Origin: Aliivibrio finisterrensis_A
GTDB lineage: Bacteria > Pseudomonadota > Gammaproteobacteria > Enterobacterales > Vibrionaceae
NCBI RefSeq assembly: GCF_004167675.1
Contig: NZ_SEZQ01000004.1
DNA length: 64,000 nt
Reading direction: 5' to 3' (one strand)
A model generated the notes under the pieces. That model was not told the origin of the DNA and searched no databases. It worked only from the letters and a program-made list of their open reading frames with translations. Positions 25,531-34,850 of the stretch are shown one piece after another; the first letter of the stretch is position 1; every line of letters begins with the position of its first letter. Both the position numbers and the translations under genes were made by a program.

Positions 25531-26964
25531 ATGGCTCAAAGTAAAGTATTGATCGTAGAAGATGATGAAGGCCTACGCGAAGCCTTGATCGACACCTTAG
25601 AGTTAGCAGGTTACGAATGGGTAGAAGCGGATAGCGCAGAAGCCGCGTTGCTTATTTTGAAAAAAGAATCTGTTGATATCGTTGTTTCTGATGTTCAAAT
25701 GGCAGGAATAGGCGGTTTAGCATTGTTACGTAGCATCAAACTAAATTGGCCTAATTTACCCGTTCTTCTAATGACAGCTTATGCCAATATTGAAGATGCG
25801 GTTTCTGCAATGAAAGACGGCGCAATAGATTACATGGCGAAACCTTTTGCGCCAGAAGTATTGTTAAACATGGTTAGCCGTTATGCACCAGTTAAAAATG
25901 AGCAAACGGGTGATGCCATTGTTGCGGACGAAAAGAGTCTTAAATTACTTAAGCTTGCAGATAAAGTAGCACGAACTGACGCAAACGTGATGGTCCTTGG
26001 CCCAAGTGGTTCAGGCAAAGAAGTGATGTCTCGTTATATCCATAACAACTCACAGCGTAGTGACGGCCCATTTGTTGCTATTAACTGTGCTGCTATCCCA
26101 GACAATATGCTAGAAGCAACCTTATTTGGCTATGAGAAAGGCGCATTTACTGGCGCGGTTCAAGCGTGTCCGGGTAAATTTGAACAAGCTCAAGGCGGCA
26201 CCATTTTGTTGGATGAAATCAGTGAAATGGATCTTAATCTACAAGCTAAATTACTGCGCGTACTTCAAGAACGCGAAGTTGAACGTTTAGGTGGTCGTAA
26301 GAGTATTAAGCTTGATGTCCGGATTTTGGCGACCAGTAACCGAGACTTAAAAAAATACGTAGAAGAAGGTAATTTCCGTGAAGATTTATACTACCGTTTA
26401 AACGTATTCCCAATTGCATGGCCTGCGCTTAAAGAGCGTAAAGGTGATATCGCACCTATTGCTAAGCACTTAATTGAGCGCCATTGTCAAAAACAAGGCT
26501 TGCCGGTGCCAGAGATCAGTGCAGAGGCTACGATAAAACTAGAAAGCTACCCTTGGCCAGGCAATGTCCGTGAATTAGATAATGTTGTACAACGTGCATT
26601 GATCTTGGCTGAAGATCATCGAATTACCGCAGATGACATTTTATTAGAAGGCGTTGACTGGGTAGATGCTCGAGGTTTGCAACAAGTGGTTAGTGGTGAA
26701 GCGCCAACAATTAAACCAGAGCAACAAGCACCGTCAATAAATGACACAGCTGCAATGCCATTATCTGAAGACAGTGAGATTTTAACCGCATCTAGTGGAC
26801 TAGGTGGTGAACTTCGCGAGCAAGAATTCATCATAATCCTTGAAACGATAAAAGCGTGTGATGGTAAACGAAAAGATGTTGCAGAAAAATTGGGTATTAG
26901 CCCACGAACGTTACGCTACAAATTAGCGAAGATGCGTGATGCTGGGATAGATATCCCAAGTTAA
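25531..26964 (+). CDS. flrC: Flagellar sigma-54 response regulator FlrC
   Basis: 477 residues. Receiver domain with acidic pocket EDD (10-12) and phospho-acceptor Asp54 (VVSDVQM), the equivalent of the phosphorylated Asp in V. cholerae FlrC. AAA+ domain with GPSGSGKEV, GAFTGA and LLDEISEMD; C-terminal Fis-type helix-turn-helix (KDVAEKLGISPRTLRYKLAK). Activates class III sigma-54 genes (flg operons, flaA). Cotranscribed with flrB; the fliE promoter follows 26 bases after its stop. Confidence 0.97.
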   Translation: MAQSKVLIVEDDEGLREALIDTLELAGYEWVEADSAEAALLILKKESVDIVVSDVQMAGIGGLALLRSIKLNWPNLPVLLMTAYANIEDAVSAMKDGAIDYMAKPFAPEVLLNMVSRYAPVKNEQTGDAIVADEKSLKLLKLADKVARTDANVMVLGPSGSGKEVMSRYIHNNSQRSDGPFVAINCAAIPDNMLEATLFGYEKGAFTGAVQACPGKFEQAQGGTILLDEISEMDLNLQAKLLRVLQEREVERLGGRKSIKLDVRILATSNRDLKKYVEEGNFREDLYYRLNVFPIAWPALKERKGDIAPIAKHLIERHCQKQGLPVPEISAEATIKLESYPWPGNVRELDNVVQRALILAEDHRITADDILLEGVDWVDARGLQQVVSGEAPTIKPEQQAPSINDTAAMPLSEDSEILTASSGLGGELREQEFIIILETIKACDGKRKDVAEKLGISPRTLRYKLAKMRDAGIDIPS

Positions 26965-26990
26965 AACAAGGGGTTACCGTTTTTAATATT

Positions 26991-27008
26991 TTGGTATGTA
27001 AATTGCTT
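26991..27008 (+). promoter_or_regulatory. Sigma-54 promoter of fliEFGHIJ
   Basis: TTGGTATGTAAATTGCTT, with GG (26993-26994) and GC (27005-27006) ten bases apart, 58 bases before fliE. The -24 element has T in place of the usual C after GG. Confidence 0.85.
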
Positions 27009-27065
27009 TATATACTTCGGGTCGTAAAATAAAGTCAATTAGTTGACTGGGTCGGAGATATAGAA

Positions 27066-27377
27066 ATGAAAATTGGTGGTTTACAAGGCGAAATGCAAGC
27101 AATGATGCTTGACGCGTCAAATACAACGCGTCCAGCAACGGGTAAAGAAGTCGGTGCGGACTTCAGTGCCATGTTTGCAAAAGCTGTTAATAACGTAAAT
27201 GGCTTACAAGAAGCATCAAGCGATTTAGCTGTGCGTTTTGATCGAGGTGATGAAGGGGTCTCATTATCCGATGTAATGATTGCACGTAACAAATCAAGTG
27301 TTGCATTTGATGCCACAATACAAGTGCGTAATAAGCTTGTAGATGCTTATAAAGCACTCATGAATATGCCAGTATAA
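27066..27377 (+). CDS. fliE: Flagellar hook-basal body protein FliE
   Basis: 103 residues. FliE links the MS ring to the rod and is the first exported subunit. Family core: ADFSAMFAKAVNNVNGLQEA (about 36-55) and the C-terminal VAFDATIQVRNKLVDAYKAL. GGAG precedes the ATG. First gene of fliEFGHIJ, behind a sigma-54 promoter. Confidence 0.96.
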   Translation: MKIGGLQGEMQAMMLDASNTTRPATGKEVGADFSAMFAKAVNNVNGLQEASSDLAVRFDRGDEGVSLSDVMIARNKSSVAFDATIQVRNKLVDAYKALMNMPV

Positions 27378-27394
27378 TTTCTAGGAATTAAAGC

Positions 27395-29125
27395 GTGTCA
27401 GAAGAAAATAAAAACACAGACTTAGCAGTATCTGATGGGGTGTCCGCCGGCGGTTCAATGGCGTTAGATAGTTCAATGGATATTCAAAATCCAGATACTG
27501 ATGAGCAAAGTTCTTCGAAGTTAGATTCAGCGTTGGGTAATCTTGATTTATTGCGTCAAGTTATCCTTGTGTTATCCGTATCTATCTGTGTCGCATTAAT
27601 CGTTATGCTTTTCTTTTGGGTTCAAGAACCTGAAATGCGACCACTTGGTGCGTATGAGACGGATGAATTAATTCAAGTTCTTGATCACCTTGATGCGCAA
27701 AAAGCAGAATACAAACTAGAAGGAAATACTATTCTAGTTCCTGCTTCTGAGTTCAGTAAAATGAAGCTTGATCTTTCTCGCGCCGGTTTAAACCGAGAAG
27801 TAGGAGAAGGCGATGATATCTTACTGCAAGATATGGGGTTTGGTGTATCACAGCGTTTAGAACAAGAGCGTCTAAAGCTAAGTCGTGAACGCCAATTAGC
27901 AAGTACATTTGAGCAAATGCGTCCAATTCGTAAAGCTCAAGTATTACTCGCAATGCCAAAACAAAGCGTATTTGTTCGTCATAATCAAGAAGCGTCAGCA
28001 ACGGTATTCTTGACCATGCGAATGGGTGCAATGCTAAAACAAGAAGAAGTCGATTCGATTGTTGATATGGTTGCAAGTGCGGTTCCAGGAATGAAACCAA
28101 CGCGTGTTACTGTTACTGATCAACATGGTCGTCTACTGAGTTCTGGTACGCAAGATCCAATGGCAACAGCGCACCGTAAAGAACAAGAGTTAGAGCGTAA
28201 GCAAGAGCAATCACTGCGTGATAAAATTGATGCGATTCTTATCCCAATTTTAGGTTTGGGTAACTATACCGCTCAAGTTGATGTATCAATGGATTTCAGT
28301 GCGATTGAACAAACTCGTAAACAGTTTGATCCACAAACCGCATCAACACGAAGTGAATACACATTAGAAGATTACAACAATGGTAACGTGATTGCCGGTG
28401 TTCCGGGTGCCCTAAGTAATCAGCCACCAGTAGATTCAGCAATTCCTCAAGATATTGCTGAATTAAAAGATGGTTCAGTACTAGGTCAAGGCTCTGTTCA
28501 TAAAGAAGCAACACGTAACTTTGAATTAGACACGACCATCAGTCACGAGCGAAAGCAAACGGGAACGGTTGCACGTCAAACGGTTTCAGTTGCCGTAAAA
28601 GAGCGTCAAAGTGTTAACCCTGAAACAGGCGAAGTGACTTACACACCCGTGTCGGCAGAGCAAATTGAAAAGATCCGTCAAATCATCATTGGTAGTGTTG
28701 GTTTAAATGAACAACGCGGTGACTTATTAAACGTATTAAGCGTTAAATTTGCGATTGAAGAACAACCAATTACTATTGATGTACCGATTTGGGAGCATCC
28801 AAACTTCAACGATTGGATTAAATGGTTGGCTGGCGCTTTAGTGATTATTGCCGTGCTACTTATCCTTGTTCGCCCAGCAATGAATAAACTGCTGTTCCCT
28901 AACCAAGCAGAAGATGATGCTGTTGCGAAAGGTAAAGGCGTTGAAGGCGAAATGGGCTTAATTGGCAGTGATTTGGATGGTGACGGCTTCGAGTTTGGTT
29001 CTGGCATTGATCTACCAAACTTGCATAAAGACGAAGATTTATTAAAAGCGGTTCGTGCTCTTGTAGCAAATGAACCAGAATTAGCAGCACAAGTAGTTCG
29101 TAACTGGGTATCTGAAAATGGCTAA
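27395..29125 (+). CDS. fliF: Flagellar MS-ring protein FliF
   Basis: 576 residues from GTG 27395, with AGGAA upstream. FliF forms the inner-membrane MS ring that houses the export gate. Transmembrane helices at about 56-76 (VILVLSVSICVALIVMLFFW) and 472-492; between them the ring-building motifs, including YELEG-type loop and the segment with QMRPIRKAQVLLAMPKQSVF; the C-terminal tail (about 540-576, LLKAVRALVANEPELAAQVV) binds FliG. Its last eight bases overlap the fliG start. Confidence 0.97.
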   Translation: MSEENKNTDLAVSDGVSAGGSMALDSSMDIQNPDTDEQSSSKLDSALGNLDLLRQVILVLSVSICVALIVMLFFWVQEPEMRPLGAYETDELIQVLDHLDAQKAEYKLEGNTILVPASEFSKMKLDLSRAGLNREVGEGDDILLQDMGFGVSQRLEQERLKLSRERQLASTFEQMRPIRKAQVLLAMPKQSVFVRHNQEASATVFLTMRMGAMLKQEEVDSIVDMVASAVPGMKPTRVTVTDQHGRLLSSGTQDPMATAHRKEQELERKQEQSLRDKIDAILIPILGLGNYTAQVDVSMDFSAIEQTRKQFDPQTASTRSEYTLEDYNNGNVIAGVPGALSNQPPVDSAIPQDIAELKDGSVLGQGSVHKEATRNFELDTTISHERKQTGTVARQTVSVAVKERQSVNPETGEVTYTPVSAEQIEKIRQIIIGSVGLNEQRGDLLNVLSVKFAIEEQPITIDVPIWEHPNFNDWIKWLAGALVIIAVLLILVRPAMNKLLFPNQAEDDAVAKGKGVEGEMGLIGSDLDGDGFEFGSGIDLPNLHKDEDLLKAVRALVANEPELAAQVVRNWVSENG

Positions 29126-30170
29126 TGAGATTGTAGAAGCAGAAAAAAAAGATGAAGAGAACCAAGAGTTTGATCTTTCATCACTAGCAGGTTCAGAACG
29201 TGCTGCCATTTTACTACTCAGTTTAAGCGAGGATGATGCTGCAAGTATCATTCGTCACTTAGAACCAAAGCAGGTTCAGAAGGTAGGCGCAGCAATGGCA
29301 ACCGTATCTGATTTAAATCAGGTTAAAGTGTCAGCGATTCATCGTGCTTTCTTGGAAGACATTCAGAAGTACACCAGCATAGGTATGGGTAGTGAAGACT
29401 TTATGCGTAACGCATTGGTTGCTGCTCTTGGTGAAGATAAAGCGAATAATCTAGTCGATCAAATTCTACTAGGTAGTGGCTCGCAGGGATTAGATTCATT
29501 GAAATGGATGGACCCTCGTCAAGTGGCAAGCATCATCATGAATGAGCACCCACAGATCCAAACTATCGTATTATCGTACTTAGACCCAGATCAGTCAGCC
29601 GAGATTTTATCTCAGTTCCCTGAGCGTAGTCGCTTGGATTTGATGATGCGAATTGCTCATCTTGAGGAAGTTCAACCATCAGCTCTTGCTGAGCTGAACG
29701 AAATCATGGAGAAACAATTTGCGGGTCAATCTGGAGCTCAAGCTGCGAAAATTGGCGGCCTGAAAGCAGCAGCAGAAATCATGAACTACTTAGATAACAG
29801 CATCGAAGGTATGTTGATGGATCAAATCCGTGACCAAGATGAAGAGACTGCAACGCAGATCCAAGATCTTATGTTTGTATTTGAAAACCTTATTGATGTA
29901 CAAGATACAGGCATTCAAATGCTATTGCGTGATGTACCACAAGAAGTACTGCAAAAAGCACTTAAAGGTGCAGATGATGCACTTAAAGAGAAAATGTTTA
30001 AGTGCATGTCGAAGCGTGCAGCGGAACTTATGCGTGATGATCTTGAAGCGATGGGACCAGTTCGTGTGGCAGATGTTGAAGCCGCTCAGAAAGAAATTCT
30101 GGCAGTGGCACGTCGAATGGCAGATTCTGGTGATCTCATGCTTTCTGGTGGTGCAGACGAATTCGTATAA
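29118..30170 (+). CDS. fliG: Flagellar motor switch protein FliG
   Basis: 350 residues. FliG is the rotor part that meets the stator and sets direction. N-terminal domain binding FliF (SSLAGSERAAILLLSLSEDD), middle domain with EHPQIQTIVLSYLDPDQSAE, C-terminal domain with the charged torque helix (ADDALKEKMFKCMSKRAAEL). Starts inside the end of fliF, so it is translationally coupled. A strong inverted repeat follows in the gap to fliH. Confidence 0.97.
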   Translation: MANEIVEAEKKDEENQEFDLSSLAGSERAAILLLSLSEDDAASIIRHLEPKQVQKVGAAMATVSDLNQVKVSAIHRAFLEDIQKYTSIGMGSEDFMRNALVAALGEDKANNLVDQILLGSGSQGLDSLKWMDPRQVASIIMNEHPQIQTIVLSYLDPDQSAEILSQFPERSRLDLMMRIAHLEEVQPSALAELNEIMEKQFAGQSGAQAAKIGGLKAAAEIMNYLDNSIEGMLMDQIRDQDEETATQIQDLMFVFENLIDVQDTGIQMLLRDVPQEVLQKALKGADDALKEKMFKCMSKRAAELMRDDLEAMGPVRVADVEAAQKEILAVARRMADSGDLMLSGGADEFV

Positions 30171-30201
30171 TACGTTTTTACTTCATTAAGTTATAATTAT
30201 T

Positions 30202-30243
30202 ACGGCTATTTAAGAGTTAATCTAAATAGCCGTTATGCTTTTT
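30202..30243 (+). terminator. Attenuator-like hairpin between fliG and fliH
   Basis: Eleven-base perfect stem ACGGCTATTTA / TAAATAGCCGT (30202-30212 with 30223-30233), ten-base loop, then TATGC and five T. The T-run is displaced by five bases, so termination is likely partial. It lies inside an operon whose downstream genes have no separate promoter that I can see. Confidence 0.6.
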
Positions 30244-30271
30244 AATCTTCTTCTTTTTACGGGTTATTATC

Positions 30272-31069
30272 ATGAGTATCAGCAAAAAACGTGGCTTTAT
30301 TCGCATTACCGATGAGAGTGAACTACAAAAAACTAATATTTGGGAATCCCCTGATTATTCTGATCCTAACCAGCCAGCTCGTGAAACAGCATTAAATTAT
30401 GATCCTAGCTGGACACCCTCACTTCCTCAAGAAGAAGAGCCTGAAGAATTTGTACTCACCGAAGAGATTATCGAACAGATAAAACAGGGCGCTTACAATG
30501 AAGGGTTAACGCAAGGGCAAGAATTTGGTTATAAAGAAGGGTTAGAAAAAGGCCAAACAGAAGGCTTTGATGCTGGAAAACCAGAAGGCTACCAAGCGGG
30601 CTACGATGAAGGTATTGCTGCAGGGCAATCTGAAATTCAAGAGCGTATACAGCATTTAATTGAAATGGCTGATAAGTTTGCAACGCCATTAGAGTTAGTT
30701 GATTCTCAAGTAGAAAAACAGCTTATCGATATGGTATTAGCACTAACTAAAGAAGTCATTCATGTTGAGGTAAAAACCAATCCTCAAGTATTGCTTGATA
30801 CGGTTCGCGAATCTGTTGAAACCTTACCAGTTACTGAACGTGAAATTACCATTTCATTAAACTCAGAAGATCACCAACGCGTGATTGAAGCCTATGGTGA
30901 AGAAGCGTTAGCACAAAAACGGTGGACACTGGTTACCGAGCCTTCAATGAATCTTGGTGATATTAATATTCAAGCTTCAGATTCAAAAGTAAGCTATTTA
31001 CTTGAAGAGCGAATTAAAACCGTTTTAAATAAATTCTGCGGTGTAAATCGTCATCAAGGAAATCAGTAA
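30272..31069 (+). CDS. fliH: Flagellar export ATPase regulator FliH
   Basis: 265 residues. FliH dimerises, binds FliI and links it to the C ring. A run of GxxxG-type repeats is plain between about residues 75 and 115 (GLTQGQEFGYKEGLEKGQTE and onward), a hallmark of FliH. The C-terminal part resembles the peripheral stalk of ATP synthases. Adjacent to fliI, which starts immediately after its stop. Confidence 0.94.
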   Translation: MSISKKRGFIRITDESELQKTNIWESPDYSDPNQPARETALNYDPSWTPSLPQEEEPEEFVLTEEIIEQIKQGAYNEGLTQGQEFGYKEGLEKGQTEGFDAGKPEGYQAGYDEGIAAGQSEIQERIQHLIEMADKFATPLELVDSQVEKQLIDMVLALTKEVIHVEVKTNPQVLLDTVRESVETLPVTEREITISLNSEDHQRVIEAYGEEALAQKRWTLVTEPSMNLGDINIQASDSKVSYLLEERIKTVLNKFCGVNRHQGNQ

Positions 31070-32389
31070 ATGCTGCCATTATCTGAACGCCTTTCTCAAT
31101 ATAAAACAACAGGGTTAACCACACGAGCCATTGCGTCAGGCAAGTTAGTACGTGTTGTCGGTTTAACCTTAGAGGCCACAGGATGTCGAGCACCTATCGG
31201 CAGTTCTTGCTTAGTCGAAACTATTAACGGTGAAATAGAAGCAGAAGTGGTCGGTTTTTCAGGTGATAACCTATTTTTAATGCCTAATGAACAAGTTTCT
31301 GGTGTGCTTCCTGGCGCAAAAGTCACCCCAATAGTGGGCGGCAGTGGTATCCCTGTTGGTATGGAATTACTGGGGCGAGTGGTTGATGGGGTAGGTAACC
31401 CGATTGATGGTCTTGGTGAATTGTATACCGAGCAAACAGCGTCATTTACATCTGAACCAATTAATCCATTAGCACGAAAGCCAATTTCAGAGCCACTTGA
31501 TGTGGGCCTAAAAGCAATTAATGGATTACTTACCGTGGGTAAAGGCCAGCGTTTGGGTCTATTTGCAGGCTCAGGTGTAGGTAAATCGGTAACACTTGGC
31601 ATGATGACTCGTGGTACAACAGCACAAGTGGTTGTCGTTGGTCTGATTGGTGAGCGTGGGCGAGAAGTAAAAGAGTTTATCGAAGAAATTTTAGGCCCAG
31701 AAGGGCGTCAACGTTCAGTCGTTGTCGCAGCACCTGCCGATTCGTCAGCGCTAATGCGGTTAAAAGGCTGTCAGACAGCACTGACTATTGCTGAGTACTT
31801 CCGTGATCAAGGCTTAGACGTATTATTATTGATGGATTCATTGACTCGTTTTGCACAAGCACAGCGTGAAATTGCCTTATCGGTTGGTGAACCGCCAGCA
31901 ACCAAAGGTTATCCGCCTTCGGTATTTGCTAAGCTACCCGCCTTGGTTGAGCGAGCGGGCAATGGTAACGAAAACCAAGGGTCTATTACTGCCTTCTTTA
32001 CGGTTCTGACGGAAGGGGATGACTTGCAAGATCCTATTGCTGATGCCTCTCGTGCTATTTTGGATGGACACATCGTGTTGTCACGTGAAATGGCTGATGC
32101 AGGGCATTATCCGGCTATTGATGTAGAGAAATCAGTGAGTCGTGTTATGCCACAAATCACTGATGAAGAGCATATGTTAATGTCTAAAGTGGTTCGTCAA
32201 ATTTTATCTACTTGCCGTAAAAACCAAGACTTGGTATCAATCGGCGCTTATAAACCGGGTACTGATCCGGCGATTGATCAAGCGTTTACGTTAAAACCAC
32301 GACTTGATGAATATCTACAACAGAAAATGAAAGAAAGCGTACCATACGACATGTGTAAGAGCATGTTGAAAATGCTATTAAGTGGCTAA
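31070..32389 (+). CDS. fliI: Flagellar export ATPase FliI
   Basis: 439 residues, F1-beta-like ATPase energising type III export. Walker A GLFAGSGVGKSVT at about 162-175, catalytic-glutamate segment LIGERGREVKEF, Walker B VLLLMDSLTRFAQAQREI. Length and motifs are standard. Starts directly after fliH; the fliJ start is 56 bases further on. Confidence 0.97.
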   Translation: MLPLSERLSQYKTTGLTTRAIASGKLVRVVGLTLEATGCRAPIGSSCLVETINGEIEAEVVGFSGDNLFLMPNEQVSGVLPGAKVTPIVGGSGIPVGMELLGRVVDGVGNPIDGLGELYTEQTASFTSEPINPLARKPISEPLDVGLKAINGLLTVGKGQRLGLFAGSGVGKSVTLGMMTRGTTAQVVVVGLIGERGREVKEFIEEILGPEGRQRSVVVAAPADSSALMRLKGCQTALTIAEYFRDQGLDVLLLMDSLTRFAQAQREIALSVGEPPATKGYPPSVFAKLPALVERAGNGNENQGSITAFFTVLTEGDDLQDPIADASRAILDGHIVLSREMADAGHYPAIDVEKSVSRVMPQITDEEHMLMSKVVRQILSTCRKNQDLVSIGAYKPGTDPAIDQAFTLKPRLDEYLQQKMKESVPYDMCKSMLKMLLSG

Positions 32390-32416
32390 TAGGTCAAAGA
32401 TACGAGAATAGTGTGC

Positions 32417-32449
32417 ATGGATAAGGCGATAAATAGAGAAAGAGCATGA
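32417..32449 (+). CDS. Possible 10-codon leader ORF coupled to fliJ
   Basis: ATG GAT AAG ... GCA TGA encodes MDKAINRERA in the short fliI-fliJ gap. Its stop overlaps the fliJ start as ATGA (32446-32449), the arrangement used for translational coupling. The ribosome site is weak (GAGAATAG). No homologues can be judged at this length; it may be chance. Confidence 0.25.
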   Translation: MDKAINRERA

Positions 32450-32889
32450 GTAATACCTTTGATTTTTTATTAGAACAATCTCAGGAAAGAGAGAACCAAG
32501 CGGTAATGGCATTAAGTAAAGCCAAAGCGGAGTTGGATAACTTCTATGAGCAAGTTAAACAAATTGAAAAGTATCGTCTTGATTACTGTAATCAACTTTT
32601 GCAGCGTGGTCAGCAAGGTCTTACTGCGAGCCAATACAGTCATTTAAATAAGTTTTTGGTGCAGTTAGATGAAACGCTAACGAAACAAAAAAGTGCAGAG
32701 TCTCATTTCACCTCCCAAGTGGATAATTGTCAAAGCTATTGGCAAGAGACTCGTAAGCAACGTCGCTCGTACGAATGGATGATCGATAAAAAGAAAACTG
32801 AACGTCAAAAAAAGCTCGATAAACAAGAGCAAAATATGATGGATGAGTTTTCGACACTCCAGTTTGCGCGACGAATTAAATCTGAATAG
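32446..32889 (+). CDS. fliJ: Flagellar export chaperone FliJ
   Basis: 147 residues, a two-helix coiled coil with heptad-like leucine and charged residues throughout (ENQAVMALSKAKAELDNFYE, C-terminal KKKTERQKKLDKQEQNMMDE). FliJ inserts in the FliI ring and escorts chaperone-substrate complexes. Last gene of fliEFGHIJ; a new sigma-54 promoter for fliK follows. Confidence 0.93.
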   Translation: MSNTFDFLLEQSQERENQAVMALSKAKAELDNFYEQVKQIEKYRLDYCNQLLQRGQQGLTASQYSHLNKFLVQLDETLTKQKSAESHFTSQVDNCQSYWQETRKQRRSYEWMIDKKKTERQKKLDKQEQNMMDEFSTLQFARRIKSE

Positions 32890-32970
32890 GTTATTTGGTT
32901 GTTTTTTTCGATTGTTTTACCTTAGTTAACCCCCTTAATCTTATTGTTCAGCGTTACACTAAATATAAAA

Positions 32971-32988
32971 GTGGCTTAATATTTGCTT
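32971..32988 (+). promoter_or_regulatory. Sigma-54 promoter of fliKLMNOPQR-flhB
   Basis: GTGGCTTAATATTTGCTT, with GG (32973-32974) and GC (32985-32986) ten bases apart, preceded by ATAAAA as at flgK. It lies 69 bases upstream of the ATG of fliK. Confidence 0.83.
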
Positions 32989-33056
32989 TAAAATAATCAA
33001 CGTTGGGCGACTACAGTGCTCGTCAAAAAATTCACACTCAATGTAGAGAATATACT

Positions 33057-34292
33057 ATGAGCAGTCATGATTTATCCTTAAACAGTATCAATAAAACCGC
33101 ACCTGTAAAGACAGATACTAAAACGGCTGCTGTAGAAAAAACGGAATCTGAAGGCTTTGTAGAAGAGCTTAAAGAAGTTATGGGATTAAAAGAAAAAGAC
33201 GACGCCAAAAAAACAACGGTAGAAGAAAAAGGCGACGTTGAAAAAGGTGAAATGGCTGAAAAATCAAAAGAATTTGAAACTGTTGAAATAAAAGAAGAAA
33301 CAACAGAAGAAAAAGTAAGCCAAGGTTCTGAATTATTATCTCGTTTAGATCAAGCAAATAGTACGCTGGTTGATAAAAAAGATGGGGTTGAAAAAGAATC
33401 AGATGATAAAGAATCATCAGACGATTCAGAACCATTAACAGATACAGAAGTGATGCTGACTCAAGCCAGTATTGTTGTTAAAGGTGAGAAAAACAGCAGT
33501 AAAACGGTAGCTGAAAAAACGGACCCTTTAAAAGAAATTCAATGGGGAAGTAGTGCTAAATCGTCAACTCAAGTAGAGGGCGAAACACAGAGCAAAGGTG
33601 AGGCGTCAGGTAACAAAGAATCAACCAAAGAATTATTAACCTCTACCGCACTTATCGGTAAGGCAGAAGCTGAAGCCGGAAAACTTGCTGAGGCAAAAAA
33701 AGCAAAGATCGATATCTCAGCACTTGGCATGACACAGGTTGCTAATGGTGAAACGGTGAGTCTAACTGAAGCTAAAACGACAGATAGTTTTGCTCAGCAG
33801 CTAGCGACGGCATCAGGAGTAACAGCAACACAACAAGCAACCGCTGCTCAGAAAATGGATCCAGCAATGGCACCGCTGAATATTCGTCAAGAACAAGTCA
33901 GTGACGAAGTTGCTGAACGCATCAATATGATGATGGCAAAAAACTTAAAACATGTTGATATTCGTTTAGATCCACCAGAAATGGGACGTATGCATATTCG
34001 CCTAAATATGGGAGCAGATAGTGCAGGGGTTCAGTTTACGGTATCAAACCAACAAGCTCGTGATGCTATTGAACAAAGTTTACCGCGATTACGTGAAATG
34101 TTTGCTCAACAAGGGATCCAATTAGCCGATACCTCTGTTCAGCAACAAAACTCTGGTGAGTCATCTCAATACGCTTATCAGAAAGAAGAGTCTTCTCGTC
34201 AAGGCTCTGAATTTAATGAAGAGTTTTCTGAAGAAAAAGAGATTAACGTACAAGTATCAAAACCCAATGATGGGATTAGCTTTTACGCCTAA
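33057..34292 (+). CDS. fliK: Hook-length control protein FliK
   Basis: 411 residues from ATG 33057 with TAGAGAA upstream; an in-frame TTG at 33003 is only 15 bases past the promoter -12 element and is not favoured. FliK measures the hook and switches export specificity through FlhB. The N-terminal part is extremely Lys/Glu-rich and low-complexity, as expected of the extended ruler; the conserved C-terminal domain (about 280-375) has LKHVDIRLDPPEMGRMHIRL and FTVSNQQARDAIEQSLPRLR. First gene of the second fli operon. Confidence 0.95.
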   Translation: MSSHDLSLNSINKTAPVKTDTKTAAVEKTESEGFVEELKEVMGLKEKDDAKKTTVEEKGDVEKGEMAEKSKEFETVEIKEETTEEKVSQGSELLSRLDQANSTLVDKKDGVEKESDDKESSDDSEPLTDTEVMLTQASIVVKGEKNSSKTVAEKTDPLKEIQWGSSAKSSTQVEGETQSKGEASGNKESTKELLTSTALIGKAEAEAGKLAEAKKAKIDISALGMTQVANGETVSLTEAKTTDSFAQQLATASGVTATQQATAAQKMDPAMAPLNIRQEQVSDEVAERINMMMAKNLKHVDIRLDPPEMGRMHIRLNMGADSAGVQFTVSNQQARDAIEQSLPRLREMFAQQGIQLADTSVQQQNSGESSQYAYQKEESSRQGSEFNEEFSEEKEINVQVSKPNDGISFYA

Positions 34293-34357
34293 GGATTTTT
34301 AAAAAAAGCATCATGATTTTAAAATAATAATTAACGATTTATCCAAGAGGAAATACA

Positions 34358-34843
34358 ATGGCAAACCAAGGTGATGCACCTAAAAGTAAAAATAAACTGA
34401 TTATTATCATCACATTGATTGTGTTATTGCTTGTGGGTGGCGGTGCTGCTGCTTGGTTCTTCTTAGCGGGAGATACCAAAGAAGAAGCAACTAAACAAGA
34501 CATAGCAGCATTAGAAGCTCAAATGCCAGCATTGTACTTAAACTTACCTCAACCATTTATTTTTAATGTTACAGGCGATAAGCGTGATCGTTTAGTACAA
34601 TTAAAAGTGCAAGTGATGATGCGCGGTACTGATAATGAAAGTATTGCACAACAACACACTCCTTTAATTGAAAGTGCTTTATTATCGACTTTCGCTGCCG
34701 CAACGGTTGAGCAATTAAGGGAGCCTCGTGGTCGAATCGATTTACGCGATCAGGCAACACGTGATATTCAAGATGCCTTTACTAAAATTACAGCCAAGCC
34801 TGTAGTTGAAAAAGTATTATTTACTGACTTTGTAATGCAATAG
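34358..34843 (+). CDS. fliL: Flagellar stator-associated protein FliL
   Basis: 161 residues: short cytoplasmic N-terminus, one transmembrane helix (about 15-36, LIIIITLIVLLLVGGGAAAW) and a periplasmic stomatin-like FliL domain. FliL surrounds and stabilises the stator under load. A GAGGAAA ribosome site precedes the start. fliM follows in seven bases. Confidence 0.95.
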   Translation: MANQGDAPKSKNKLIIIITLIVLLLVGGGAAAWFFLAGDTKEEATKQDIAALEAQMPALYLNLPQPFIFNVTGDKRDRLVQLKVQVMMRGTDNESIAQQHTPLIESALLSTFAAATVEQLREPRGRIDLRDQATRDIQDAFTKITAKPVVEKVLFTDFVMQ

Positions 34844-34850
34844 GTTCAAT

